Shown here piece by piece: positions 40,918 to 49,911 of a DNA stretch of 60,797 bases. The stretch's first letter is position 1, and every line of letters starts with the position of its first letter. The DNA is from Saprospiraceae bacterium (lineage in GTDB: Bacteria > Bacteroidota > Bacteroidia > Chitinophagales > Saprospiraceae), in NCBI GenBank assembly GCA_013360405.1, contig JABWBR010000059.1:1-60797 (forward strand), written 5' to 3'. The notes under the pieces were generated by a model. That model was not told the DNA's origin, searched no databases, and saw only the letters and a list, made by a program, of their open reading frames with translations. The translations under genes and the position numbers were made by a program.

Positions 40918-42612
40918 TCACCCCCTCCCCCCATGCAGATCCCCAATTAGCTTCATCGCCTTTTCACGCACCTCGCGCCAGCCTTGCTCCAGTCCGTCAT
41001 TCCAATGGAGTTGGTCGTTCAGCCGGATTGTGTCAATCAACGTATCCAAAAAACGTTCGTAGTCATGCGGGCTAAACCCTCCGTGCTTGGCGTTTTTGGG
41101 GTGTACCAATTCCACAAAATGTTCGCTTCGCTGGTCCAGGTCGAGCAATAGGTCGATGGCCATCTGCAGCATCGAGGATTGACGTCTCCTGGCCGTATCG
41201 CTGAAAAAATCGCCGTACGTCTTGCCATTGGGCAATTGCACGCGATAAAACGCCTGGTAGAAATCGCGCACAAATTCCCGGTTATTGGCCAGACAGCGCC
41301 GGTAACTTTGCCGCACGGGACTCACATCTTCGTTAAAAGAACGGGTTAACGGCGTCAGCTTGCGAAGCAGGGCGTGCAGATTGGGAAAAGCCTTTTTCCG
41401 CTCTTCGAGGTCGGGCTGCAACAACTGCCTGATGATATCAGAAATGGGATGTGCAGGTAATACCGCCAGCTTCGCGGCTAATGCTTTTTCATCAAATTCC
41501 AGTTTCTTTCGGTTTTCTATTATGTCATATAGCTTTTTGCCGCTGAAGAGATCTTCTCCTGTCAATATCTTGTAGCCGATAAGTCCGATAGAATACAAAT
41601 CGGAAAGGCACATGGCATCGAGATCGAGAGTCTCCCCATCTGCTCTGAATAATTCAGGACTGCCGTATTGGCACACGTCGAGATAGCGGTTGAAGGTGCG
41701 TTCCCCCGGGTATTCCGATTTCGAAATTCTATTGCCCTGGTTGCGGGTAGCGGTGATTTTGATGAGGTCGAAAGGCGAGATCATGATCTGCCATTCGTCG
41801 TCGATATAAATTTTGGAAGGCCGCACGTTGGTATGCAAAATGCGCTTGTGGCGCAGATAGTCGAGCGCATCCGTCAGTTGGTAAAGCCAGTCGATGGTTT
41901 GAGAAACGGAGCGGGGTCCGACGATTCGCAGCGCATTAGGTAGGTTGTCGCCGTATACGAATTCGGTAATGACAAAAAAAGGAAAGCGGTCAATTTCGGA
42001 ATCGAGCAATTTGATCACATTGCGATGGCGCAAGTCGGTGAGCATTTCGATTTCCTGCTTGGCATGTTCATCGATATGCGGCATTTTTATCATCATAGCG
42101 ATGGCATGCCGGCGCATTCCGGGGTTAAACAACCGGTAAATAATCGAGGAATTGCCCTCCACTTTTCCCCAGGCTTCGTCTCTTTGGTAGTGTTTGGCCA
42201 GCAAACGCAAGTCGAGGATTTTGTGCATCACCTGGTCGCGGTCGTTGATGCTGTTGAGGAAATCCGCCTCGCCGCGAAGATCGAAATATTGCCCCAAGAC
42301 GTTTTTCCTGAAGTCCGCCAGTGTTTTTTGGTAGTCGAAACTAATCTGATTGCGCATGATGAGCGCTTCGGGACCGATGCGCTGTGCTTTTTCGTCGGTT
42401 TCAAGCCCCGACAACCTGCTTTTTACCCGCGCTAGTTCAAAATCGATTTCTTCAAAACAATCCAGGAATGAGGAAAACCGATCCAGCGATTCTTTGAGAT
42501 TGCCCTGCTCGAATAATCGCTCGATTTGGCTGGTCGCTTTCGCTTCGGACGCTTCTGCCTGCGGGCCGTCCGGCTTACTATTTGTTGTATCCGAAGTCGC
42601 TTTTTTAGCCAT
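40918..42612 (-). CDS. Pseudokinase-globin fusion protein
   Basis: 564 aa, cytosolic. A helical N-terminus (about 1-145) is followed by a protein-kinase-like domain (about 148-420). The kinase Lys may be K176 (IAMMIK) and the C-helix Glu about 187-189. The catalytic loop reads HTNVRPSKI (260-268) instead of HRDxKPxN, so the catalytic Asp is Asn262 and the metal-binding Asn is Lys267. DFG is replaced by SPFDLI. GSPE (317-320) and SDLYSIGLIGYKILTGEDLF remain. The C-terminal 130 residues (about 427-557) read as a globin: REFVRDFYQAFYR, GDFF, MLQMAIDLLL, NAKHGG with candidate proximal His510, then DYERFLDTLIDTI and GWREVREKAMKLI. It lies 6 bp behind the NUDIX gene. Confidence 0.78.
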   Translation of the reverse strand: MAKKATSDTTNSKPDGPQAEASEAKATSQIERLFEQGNLKESLDRFSSFLDCFEEIDFELARVKSRLSGLETDEKAQRIGPEALIMRNQISFDYQKTLADFRKNVLGQYFDLRGEADFLNSINDRDQVMHKILDLRLLAKHYQRDEAWGKVEGNSSIIYRLFNPGMRRHAIAMMIKMPHIDEHAKQEIEMLTDLRHRNVIKLLDSEIDRFPFFVITEFVYGDNLPNALRIVGPRSVSQTIDWLYQLTDALDYLRHKRILHTNVRPSKIYIDDEWQIMISPFDLIKITATRNQGNRISKSEYPGERTFNRYLDVCQYGSPELFRADGETLDLDAMCLSDLYSIGLIGYKILTGEDLFSGKKLYDIIENRKKLEFDEKALAAKLAVLPAHPISDIIRQLLQPDLEERKKAFPNLHALLRKLTPLTRSFNEDVSPVRQSYRRCLANNREFVRDFYQAFYRVQLPNGKTYGDFFSDTARRRQSSMLQMAIDLLLDLDQRSEHFVELVHPKNAKHGGFSPHDYERFLDTLIDTIRLNDQLHWNDGLEQGWREVREKAMKLIGDLHGGRG

Positions 42613-42618
42613 AAGAGA

Positions 42619-43179
42619 TCAACTTAACTTTACCATTGCAAAATAACGCAATAAGGCATTCACGGTATGCGGATGCTCGAATTCGCCTGCCAACCAGCGG
42701 CGATATACTTCGTCTACCGGCATAGCTATCACTTCTACTGCCTCGCTGGGATCTAGCTTTTGCTGCGCACCGAGAGTCACCCCTTCCACATACCAATGAT
42801 GGATATAATTATTCATAAAAACCGGGTTGGAAGCCACCAACCCCAGGTAATGCCACGAATCGCCGCTATACCCCGTTTCTTCTTCCAATTCACGCCGGGC
42901 CGCAGCGCCATGGTCTTCGCCGGCGTCAACTACGCCGCCCGGCAGTTCGAGGGTATAACTTCCCGTACCGAAACGGTATTGTCGCACCAACAATACTTCC
43001 CCTGCCGTAGTCACCGCCACCACATTTACCGAATCGGGCGATTCGAGTACAATCATGGTTTCACTATGGCCGTTGCGGGGGTTTTCCATTTCGTCGTAGC
43101 GCAACGAAAATATCCGGTAAACCAGCCCCGGCATACTCCGAAGCCGGCGCCATTGGCCGCTGTTGTGGTGTATATCCAT
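42619..43179 (-). CDS. NUDIX hydrolase (ADP-ribose pyrophosphatase-like)
   Basis: 186 aa. The Nudix box GGVVDAGEDHGAAARRELEEETGY (about 79-102) is complete. Upstream VLLVRQYRFGTGSYTLELPGG is typical of ADP-sugar pyrophosphatases of the NudF/ADPRase group. The C-terminal half has SEAVEVIAMPVDEVYRRWLAGEF. The substrate is probably ADP-ribose or a related nucleotide sugar. It is translated just ahead of the pseudokinase-globin gene, 6 bp apart, so they form an operon. Confidence 0.92.
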   Translation of the reverse strand: MDIHHNSGQWRRLRSMPGLVYRIFSLRYDEMENPRNGHSETMIVLESPDSVNVVAVTTAGEVLLVRQYRFGTGSYTLELPGGVVDAGEDHGAAARRELEEETGYSGDSWHYLGLVASNPVFMNNYIHHWYVEGVTLGAQQKLDPSEAVEVIAMPVDEVYRRWLAGEFEHPHTVNALLRYFAMVKLS

Positions 43180-43183
43180 GTTT

Positions 43184-43274
43184 CAATTTCGGAATTCGGA
43201 TTGCGGATTGCGGATTTTTCCATGATCAATCCGCAATCCGAAATCCGAATTCCGAAATCCGAATTCCGAAATCC
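43184..43274. repeat. 7-bp repeats CCGAAAT/CGGATTG arranged as an inverted repeat
   Basis: Heptamers CGGATTG on the left and CCGAAAT/CCGAATT on the right of a short centre, so the tract can fold on itself. The same family is at 58724-58800. Confidence 0.9.
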
Positions 43275-44251
43275 TATTGGTCTTCCACAATAGCGTCGTC
43301 CACAATATCATTTCCGTCGCCATCGAGGTCTTCAAAGCCTTTCGACTTGCCCTCTTTAGGAGGCGAAGGAGGGGTAGGTTCGGTAGATTTTGTCACCTGC
43401 GGTTTGCCGGTGCCGTGGTAATCGCCTTCGGCAAAGCGGCGGGCTTTTTCAAAAAAGCTATCCTTATTTTCGAGCAGGCTGTCTTTGGTATCGATGGGGT
43501 CGTGCACAAAGCCGCCGGCGCCTTTGGCTTTTTGCTCGATCTCATCGCCCATTTCCTGGGCTCTTTTCAGCGTATCGTCCAAGTTGCCTTCTTTGGCAGC
43601 GGCTTCATTGGCTTTGTCTACCATTTCATTGGCTTTGTCCACCACCGAACCCCCAAAATTTTTGGCTTTTTCCCACAAGTCGCCCCCGGCTTCCATCACT
43701 TTGCCGCCGATATCTTCTACTTTATGCATGATTTGCTCGCTGACATCGCCCGACGAATCGAAGATTTTTCCGCTCACCTCATTGGCTTTTTCCATGACTT
43801 TGCTGCCCAGCTCTTCGGCAGTCTCCATCACTTTGGCGCCGATTTGCTCTACTTTGCCCTTCAGGTCGGGTTCTTCAACCGGAGGTGGTGTTGAACTGGT
43901 GGGGTCGGCTTCCAGAATGGGTTCGCCTTCTTCGCCAAACTTTGAGGTGGGCGGAGGCGTGGCCGACATAGCGCCCGGGTTTTCCGTGGGGCGCTTTTCT
44001 GCGGCTTTCCAGATATCGTCCACGATGTCGTCAACAGCGCCTTTGGCCGTTTCAATAGCAGGCCCCACTCTGTCCATTACCTCGCCGCCGAGTTCTTCCA
44101 TTTTATTCAAAGCCTTGTCCAGGATTTCACCCGATTTATCTACCAGCTCACCGCCGGCTTCTTTTCCGGCTTCTACTGCTTTGTCAGCTGTTGATTTAAC
44201 CACCGATTTCGCGCCGAAAAGCAGGCGCTTCAGATCATTTAACATACTCAT
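43274..44251 (-). CDS. LEA-like amphipathic helical protein
   Basis: 325 aa, low-complexity. The N-terminus MSMLNDLKRLLFGAKSVVKSTADKAVEAGKE and two long stretches (about 1-85 and 130-250) repeat 11-residue-like Ala/Glu/Lys patterns (KVMETAEELGSKVMEKANEVSGK, VDKANEMVDKANEAAAKEG), recalling group 3 LEA or apolipoprotein-like helices. Pro-rich spacers separate them. The C-terminus has DLDGDGNDIVDDA, a possible Ca2+ loop. No signal peptide. It is probably a stress-protective or membrane-associated protein; function is inferred from composition only. Confidence 0.7.
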   Translation of the reverse strand: MSMLNDLKRLLFGAKSVVKSTADKAVEAGKEAGGELVDKSGEILDKALNKMEELGGEVMDRVGPAIETAKGAVDDIVDDIWKAAEKRPTENPGAMSATPPPTSKFGEEGEPILEADPTSSTPPPVEEPDLKGKVEQIGAKVMETAEELGSKVMEKANEVSGKIFDSSGDVSEQIMHKVEDIGGKVMEAGGDLWEKAKNFGGSVVDKANEMVDKANEAAAKEGNLDDTLKRAQEMGDEIEQKAKGAGGFVHDPIDTKDSLLENKDSFFEKARRFAEGDYHGTGKPQVTKSTEPTPPSPPKEGKSKGFEDLDGDGNDIVDDAIVEDQ

Positions 44252-44497
44252 ATTTTAGTTTGGTTAATTGTGAAATAAGAGGCGTGTTGATGCGCAACGA
44301 CAGCCCATTCAAACACACGAAGTTTACAAATTTATACGCATATTATAAAACTTTTACGACAAGTACGCGATAAAAAGAGGTAAGCGACAGGTAATTTTAC
44401 AGAATTTGATAAAAATGAATCAACATCTTGCGGGAAGTCTTCGTTTATCCTCTATAAACGTTTTTCTATAATCCTACTTGAACACAATATTCGCACT

Positions 44498-44998
44498 ATG
44501 AAAATCCTGATGGTCTGTTTGGGCAATATCTGCCGATCCCCCCTGGCAGAGGGCATCATGAAAGCCAAAGCTAAAACGCACGCACTCAACTGGGAAGTCG
44601 ACTCGGCAGGCACGGGCTATTGGCACGTCGGCGAACTACCCGATCCACGCTCTATCGCAGTCGCCCGCCAACACGGCATCGATATCACCGACCAACGCGC
44701 CCGGCAAATCAAACCCGCCGACCTCGACCGTTTCGATCTGGTACTGGCCATGGACCAATCCAACTACCGCGATATCCTGCGCCTGCAACAGCAAGACGAG
44801 GCCCCCAAAGCCGGCATCCACATGATACTGCCATTGGCCTACCCCAGCCAAATACAGGATGTGCCGGATCCATACTGGGATGATAACGGCTTCAAAAAGG
44901 TATTCGACATGCTCGACGACGCTTGCGAGCAAATTATCCGGCGTTGGAAAGCCGGAGGCTTGCATCCCACACCCGCCGACCATTCGCTGCAATTGTAA
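44498..44998 (+). CDS. Low-molecular-weight protein tyrosine phosphatase
   Basis: 166 aa. The P-loop VCLGNICRSP (C-x5-R-S; Cys7, Arg13) is at the N-terminus, and the general-acid loop is DVPDPYWDD. This is the full LMW-PTP pattern, so it should be an active phosphatase acting on protein phosphotyrosine or arginine. A hairpin (CGTTTATCCTCTATAAACG) lies about 40 nt upstream in the leader. The kelch gene follows 21 bp downstream. Confidence 0.93.
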   Translation: MKILMVCLGNICRSPLAEGIMKAKAKTHALNWEVDSAGTGYWHVGELPDPRSIAVARQHGIDITDQRARQIKPADLDRFDLVLAMDQSNYRDILRLQQQDEAPKAGIHMILPLAYPSQIQDVPDPYWDDNGFKKVFDMLDDACEQIIRRWKAGGLHPTPADHSLQL

Positions 44999-45019
44999 CC
45001 ATCCAACTGTCTAAACCCC

Positions 45020-46477
45020 ATGATACGTATACTTCTACTTTTTTTACCGGCATTTTATTCTTTTCCGGCTATAGGCCAATGGACTACCGCTACTCTTTCG
45101 CAGGCACGCTGGGATCTCGGCGTTGCCGCCGCGGGCGCCGAAGTGCTCTTCGCAGGCGGCAAAACGCTGGCGGGTCCCTCGGTGATTCCTACCGACCGCG
45201 TGGATATTTACAACCGCCAATCGCTGGAGTGGACAACGACGACGCTCTCCCAGGCCCGGGCTTTGCCTTATGCGTTGTCGCTGGGCAACAAGGCCTTTTT
45301 TTGCGGCGGACTCGGCACTAATGACGCCCCCACCAACCGCATCGACATCTATGACGCTACTTCCGGCAACTGGTCGACCCACCAGATGATACAGGCACGC
45401 CACGATATGGCCGCCATAGCCCACAACGGCAAACTGCTGCTCGCCGGCGGGCGCTCTTCTACAGGAGGTTATAGCAACCTGGTGGATATCTATGATGAAG
45501 CTACCAATCTTTGGTCAACAGCCACGCTGTCGCAGGCCCGGGAAGTAGGCGCAGTAGTTGCCGCAGGCAATAAGGTCTTTTTTGCAGGAGGTTTTAACGG
45601 CTTTCTTTTATTTAATACGGTGGATATATACGATACCCAAACCGGCGCCTGGTCGACCGCTGAGCTGGTCGAGGCCCGAACCAACCTGGCCGCCGCCTCT
45701 GTCGGCAGCCTCGTGCTGTTCGCCGGCGGCGATTACCCCGGACAGGAACTCGACGCTTCCCTGGTAGCCGATGTGTTTAATACCCAAAACAATACCTGGA
45801 GCCAGTCGAACCTCTCCCAGCAACGCGCCGGCGCTATCGCCGCCACCTTGGGAGACAAAGCTTTTTTCGCCGGCGGCTATCGCAACCTGTCTACCGGCAC
45901 GGAGTTTTTTACGGCAGTGGATATTTTCCAAAACGGCGCCTGGACCAGCGCCGCTATTTCTCAGGAACGCATACCGCTGCAAGCCCTTCCCCTGGGAAAT
46001 AAGCTGTTTTTTTCCGGCGATACTTTTATTTTCGGTAACGAAATAAATACCCAATCTATCGATGTATTTGACGCCAACCTCGGCTGGTCGACCGCTACTC
46101 TCTCTGCCCCACGTTATTGGGCACGAAGCGCAACCGCCGGCAATCAACTCTATATTGCCGGCGGCCTCAGCGCCGAAGGTGTGCCTTCCAGCGTTGTAGA
46201 TATTTTTACGGATCAGACGGTTGCAACCAGTGAGCCGAAACACATTCCCTGGCAATTGTATCCCAATCCCAGCTCAGGCTTCGTAACAGTCGATATTTCA
46301 CCCGCCGCTATACCCGCCCAAATCACATTGCTCAACAGCTTCGGGCAACCCCTTCAGGAATGGACTTTGACCGATCCCAAGACTACATTAGACCTGTCCC
46401 CCTTTACCCCCGGCACCTATTTTTTTAAAAACAACCAATTACCCGGAAGTTGCCATAAAATCGTTTTGTCAAAATGA
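45020..46477 (+). CDS. Kelch-repeat secreted protein with T9SS sorting domain
   Basis: 485 aa. The signal peptide is about residues 1-19 (ending PAIGQ). About seven kelch-like blades follow (about 20-390), each with W(S/T)TA(T/E)LSQAR, an AGG or GG motif (LFAGGK, FCGG, LLAGGR, FFAGGF) and VDIYD/VDIFxx. They are expected to form a beta-propeller. The T9SS type A domain closes the protein (QLYPNPSSGFVTVDI ... PGTYFFK). The role is probably binding at the surface; no catalytic motif. Confidence 0.9.
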   Translation: MIRILLLFLPAFYSFPAIGQWTTATLSQARWDLGVAAAGAEVLFAGGKTLAGPSVIPTDRVDIYNRQSLEWTTTTLSQARALPYALSLGNKAFFCGGLGTNDAPTNRIDIYDATSGNWSTHQMIQARHDMAAIAHNGKLLLAGGRSSTGGYSNLVDIYDEATNLWSTATLSQAREVGAVVAAGNKVFFAGGFNGFLLFNTVDIYDTQTGAWSTAELVEARTNLAAASVGSLVLFAGGDYPGQELDASLVADVFNTQNNTWSQSNLSQQRAGAIAATLGDKAFFAGGYRNLSTGTEFFTAVDIFQNGAWTSAAISQERIPLQALPLGNKLFFSGDTFIFGNEINTQSIDVFDANLGWSTATLSAPRYWARSATAGNQLYIAGGLSAEGVPSSVVDIFTDQTVATSEPKHIPWQLYPNPSSGFVTVDISPAAIPAQITLLNSFGQPLQEWTLTDPKTTLDLSPFTPGTYFFKNNQLPGSCHKIVLSK

Positions 46478-46490
46478 CGAAGTATTTTAT

Positions 46491-46525
46491 CAGCACATCA
46501 GCACATCAGCAAATCAGCAAATCAC
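46491..46525. repeat. 8-bp repeat CAGCACAT/CAGCAAAT
   Basis: Four octamers between two convergent T9SS genes, reaching the stop codon of the left-reading gene. Confidence 0.88.
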
Positions 46526-49500
46526 CTAACCACCACCTTCCCCCGGCCAATCCGGCCGCCGGAGCTAACCCGGTATTGGTACAAACCCGGCGACATATTG
46601 CCGCAATCTACCTTTACCTGACGGCCTTCAAATGACCGCGCCCACAACAATTGCCCCGATACGCCGTACCATTCCAGCCTGCCGCCGGATATTGCATCGT
46701 CCATTTGGAAATACACATACTCGCCGGCAGGATTGGGAAATACAGCTACAGGTAGCGGCAATTCAGGCATGCCGGTACTCGTTACAAAATCTTCGCCGAT
46801 CTGATGCATGGTGGTATTCGTGATCACCGGTTCGTTAAAATCAAAATAGATGCCGGCATTGTTCTGGATTTGCGTGCCAATGGGCAGGTCGGGCAACTGA
46901 TCGACGCGGAAACGGATGAAACCCTGCGATGCATCAAAATTCGTAGTACTATCGGGCAATATAATCGGGTCGAATGTAAATACCAGCGTTCGTTCGCCTT
47001 CGAAATCCCAGGTGTAGGCATGGCTGGCTACCGCCGGCCGCACCGTCGTCAGATCGAGAAACGGCGACAAGGTATCGCGAATGACGACCCGGAAGGCCGT
47101 GTCGGTGCCCGTATTTTGGAAACGGATCAGGTATTCCAAATCGGTATTGGCTTCCACGTAAAACCCGCTGCCGTAACCAACCGGGTAGCCTTGCTTGTCA
47201 TTGGGATCCCAGGAACCCACGTTTTCCCGGCAGTCGACATCGATAAACGGATCGGCGTCGTCGAGGGAGAATTGGTTGACAAATCCGGTGCTAAATACGC
47301 CAACCTGGTTGGTGCCGCAGCCCTCCACAGTGGCGCTCGGCGCCGATTCGCCGGGGTGATAGGCGGTCTGCTCAACCTCTACGCGGTAGGTGGCGCCATT
47401 GGCAGGGAATGTCAAATCGTAGAATTCGCCGCTTTCCAATAATACCGTATCGGGCAGGCTCATGAGCATCACGCCGTCTTCCACGACAATGAAATTGCTG
47501 GCGGAGCTCATGTCACCGCTGCCTACATTAGTGATCCTGAATTGCACTTCGTTACCTGCACAGGTAGCATTGACTTCCAGGCTGGCGCCCGACCACTGCG
47601 GTTCGGGGTCGTCGCACAATTCATCAGGGTAGATGTGGGCTTCCACGCAATGCGTTTGGCCTAATACAGCGCTGCAACTCAGCGACAATACCAACGTAAA
47701 TGACCCGCATTGACCAGGTGCTACATCACCCAGGTCAAAGCGGAGTACATTACCCTGTATTCCGGCAAGCGGAATGGACGAATAGAAATAAGAGAAGAAG
47801 GGGTCTATGGTGATTTCGACGTATGAATCAGGGGCTGTCTCGGTGCCTTCGTTGCAGTAGTTGACGTAGTAGTAATTGGTAAAACACCGCCTCAGTAAAG
47901 GCGTGGAGATATCGACGGTCATTGATGCGCAAGATTCAACCGGGATGGCAGGGATGTCTTGCACCTGGCTTTCTCCCGGTTGTAAAAGAGCAATGGAGTA
48001 AATGTCCTGACAAAAATCCCACAGCGCCAAAGGTGGCTGTACGGTCATTTCGTAGTTGCCAATAGGTAACTCCGCATGGTAATAACCCGTAGAGTCCGTC
48101 ACCCGGTAATACACGTTTTGACCATTGTCTAACCTAACCATCCAGTTTTCGAGGTCAACTTCCGAGTCATCGGCACAGTTGGCGTTGAGGTCTTCGAAAA
48201 CCCTGCCCGACAATTCGGTGCATATGGAGGGGTCTATGATCAACTCAATCGAATCGGAAATGCTACAGCCGCTGACCGGGTCAAAAACATTAATATAGTA
48301 CCATCCGCTTTGGTTAGCGGGAATGACGTATTGATTTTCTACCTGGCCGTCGGGGTAGGTCCAGAAGGATACTAATTGGGGATGATTCTCATTTGAAACG
48401 CCCAGCGAATAATCCGTACAACTAAACATGGTGACGATAATCAAGTCCTCAAGCGAGCTGGGCTGTACCACCACGATATCGGTAACTTCACAACCCGGTT
48501 GCGTGGTGTCGAATACCCGCAACAAATAAGTGCCGGGCTCGCTCGCCTGGATGGTCGGCGAGTTGCCGAGCAAACCTCCGGGCCCCGTCCATTCGTACAC
48601 GATATCCGGCCCGGAAGTAGAGCCTGAAGCGTCAAGGGTTATGGAGCCGCCGGGGCAGGCCAGCATGACTATATCGGCTCCCGCTTCCGCCGTCAACGTA
48701 CTTTCCACGATTACTTCCGTCCAAACCATGCAACCGGCGGCATCCGTCACGGCAAGCAGATAGATGCCAGGTAACACGGTGGCAGTAGGAGAAGTTGATA
48801 TAACCTGCCCCAAAGAATTTGTCCAGGAATAAGCAAACGGCAATGTGCCGCCGATCACTGAAACAGGGCCGACAGTTACGGATTCGTTGGGGCAATCGGT
48901 GGTGTAAACACCCGGCACTTCTAAGGCTATGACAGGAGGCTGCGTGATTACAATACATTCTGTAGCCTCACACCCATTGTTCACATCAATGACCGTCACG
49001 CAATATGTACCGGGTGCTGGTAATTGAACGGTCGTCGCCGACACACCGTTACTCCATAAATACATGTAATTGGGACCGCCAGGAGATATTACAGCCGCTA
49101 CCGCCGGTTCGCCGGCACAACCCAGCGGCGTATTGATATTCGCAACAATTTGAGGTACAACCGTATCCTCCAGCACATCCACATATACGCCCGATACGCA
49201 ACCGTTTACATCGGTTACTTCTAACAGATAGGTCCCTGGTATGGAAACAGTAGGATTCAAGGTAGTAGCAAACAATTGATCTAATGGGTCGTACCATTTA
49301 TACAAAAAAGGCGCCGCACCCGATACCGTACAATTGAGTATTAATTCAGGCTGGATGCAGGTGAGGGTATTGACATCGGTGCACAAAATCAGGGGCCCGC
49401 TCACCGGCTCCTGCGCTAATTCGTAAGTACATGAAGATTCTTCGGAGTCTCTGAATAAGATTGTAACCGGCCCGCCGCTAACGGGGAACGGCCCAAAATC

Positions 49501-49734
49501 GACCGGGGCGCCATAGAGACCACTGCCGATATCCGTGCCGCCCACACTGGCAATCCAACCCAGGCCCGTATTGCTGCCCATTACGGTTACCGTAAAAGTA
49601 AAGACATCGTCATTGGGGTCGGTTGGCGTGGCATTGTTGTCGCAGCCTGTGTTATTTATATTGGCCACAATGGCGCATTGGCTCCAGGCGCCGAGCGGAA
49701 TTAGCAAGAGAGCTATCAGTAGCAGTTTATTCAT
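46522..49734 (-). CDS. Large SprB-repeat T9SS surface protein
   Basis: 1070 aa. The signal peptide ends GAWSQ. Several SprB-like/PKD-like modules follow (about 100-510, e.g. PGTYLLEVTDVNGCVSG, GIYLLAVTDAAGC). A SdrD/Cna-B-type beta module is at about 520-590 (LSGRVFEDLNANCADDSEVDLENW). A Cys-containing repeat-domain region follows (about 595-850). A DUF11-like module with WDPNDKQGYPVGYG and LIRFQNTGTDTAF is at about 850-990. A T9SS type A domain closes it (VFPNPAGEYVYFQMDDA). It is probably a large surface adhesin or matrix protein. No promoter consensus was found in the AT-rich 49735-49911 gap. Confidence 0.87.
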   Translation of the reverse strand: MNKLLLIALLLIPLGAWSQCAIVANINNTGCDNNATPTDPNDDVFTFTVTVMGSNTGLGWIASVGGTDIGSGLYGAPVDFGPFPVSGGPVTILFRDSEESSCTYELAQEPVSGPLILCTDVNTLTCIQPELILNCTVSGAAPFLYKWYDPLDQLFATTLNPTVSIPGTYLLEVTDVNGCVSGVYVDVLEDTVVPQIVANINTPLGCAGEPAVAAVISPGGPNYMYLWSNGVSATTVQLPAPGTYCVTVIDVNNGCEATECIVITQPPVIALEVPGVYTTDCPNESVTVGPVSVIGGTLPFAYSWTNSLGQVISTSPTATVLPGIYLLAVTDAAGCMVWTEVIVESTLTAEAGADIVMLACPGGSITLDASGSTSGPDIVYEWTGPGGLLGNSPTIQASEPGTYLLRVFDTTQPGCEVTDIVVVQPSSLEDLIIVTMFSCTDYSLGVSNENHPQLVSFWTYPDGQVENQYVIPANQSGWYYINVFDPVSGCSISDSIELIIDPSICTELSGRVFEDLNANCADDSEVDLENWMVRLDNGQNVYYRVTDSTGYYHAELPIGNYEMTVQPPLALWDFCQDIYSIALLQPGESQVQDIPAIPVESCASMTVDISTPLLRRCFTNYYYVNYCNEGTETAPDSYVEITIDPFFSYFYSSIPLAGIQGNVLRFDLGDVAPGQCGSFTLVLSLSCSAVLGQTHCVEAHIYPDELCDDPEPQWSGASLEVNATCAGNEVQFRITNVGSGDMSSASNFIVVEDGVMLMSLPDTVLLESGEFYDLTFPANGATYRVEVEQTAYHPGESAPSATVEGCGTNQVGVFSTGFVNQFSLDDADPFIDVDCRENVGSWDPNDKQGYPVGYGSGFYVEANTDLEYLIRFQNTGTDTAFRVVIRDTLSPFLDLTTVRPAVASHAYTWDFEGERTLVFTFDPIILPDSTTNFDASQGFIRFRVDQLPDLPIGTQIQNNAGIYFDFNEPVITNTTMHQIGEDFVTSTGMPELPLPVAVFPNPAGEYVYFQMDDAISGGRLEWYGVSGQLLWARSFEGRQVKVDCGNMSPGLYQYRVSSGGRIGRGKVVVR

Positions 49735-49911
49735 GGTTTTGATTTTTTTATTTTGATGTTACAAATATTCAACCAATACAATTAAGAGGCAAATACATTT
49801 TTTTAAATTTGTAGAATATTATTATCATTATTTTTTTTATAAAATTCTATAAATCAACTTTTTATTAAAAAAATATATTAAAATTGTATAACGAATACAA
49901 ACTATCATCAT

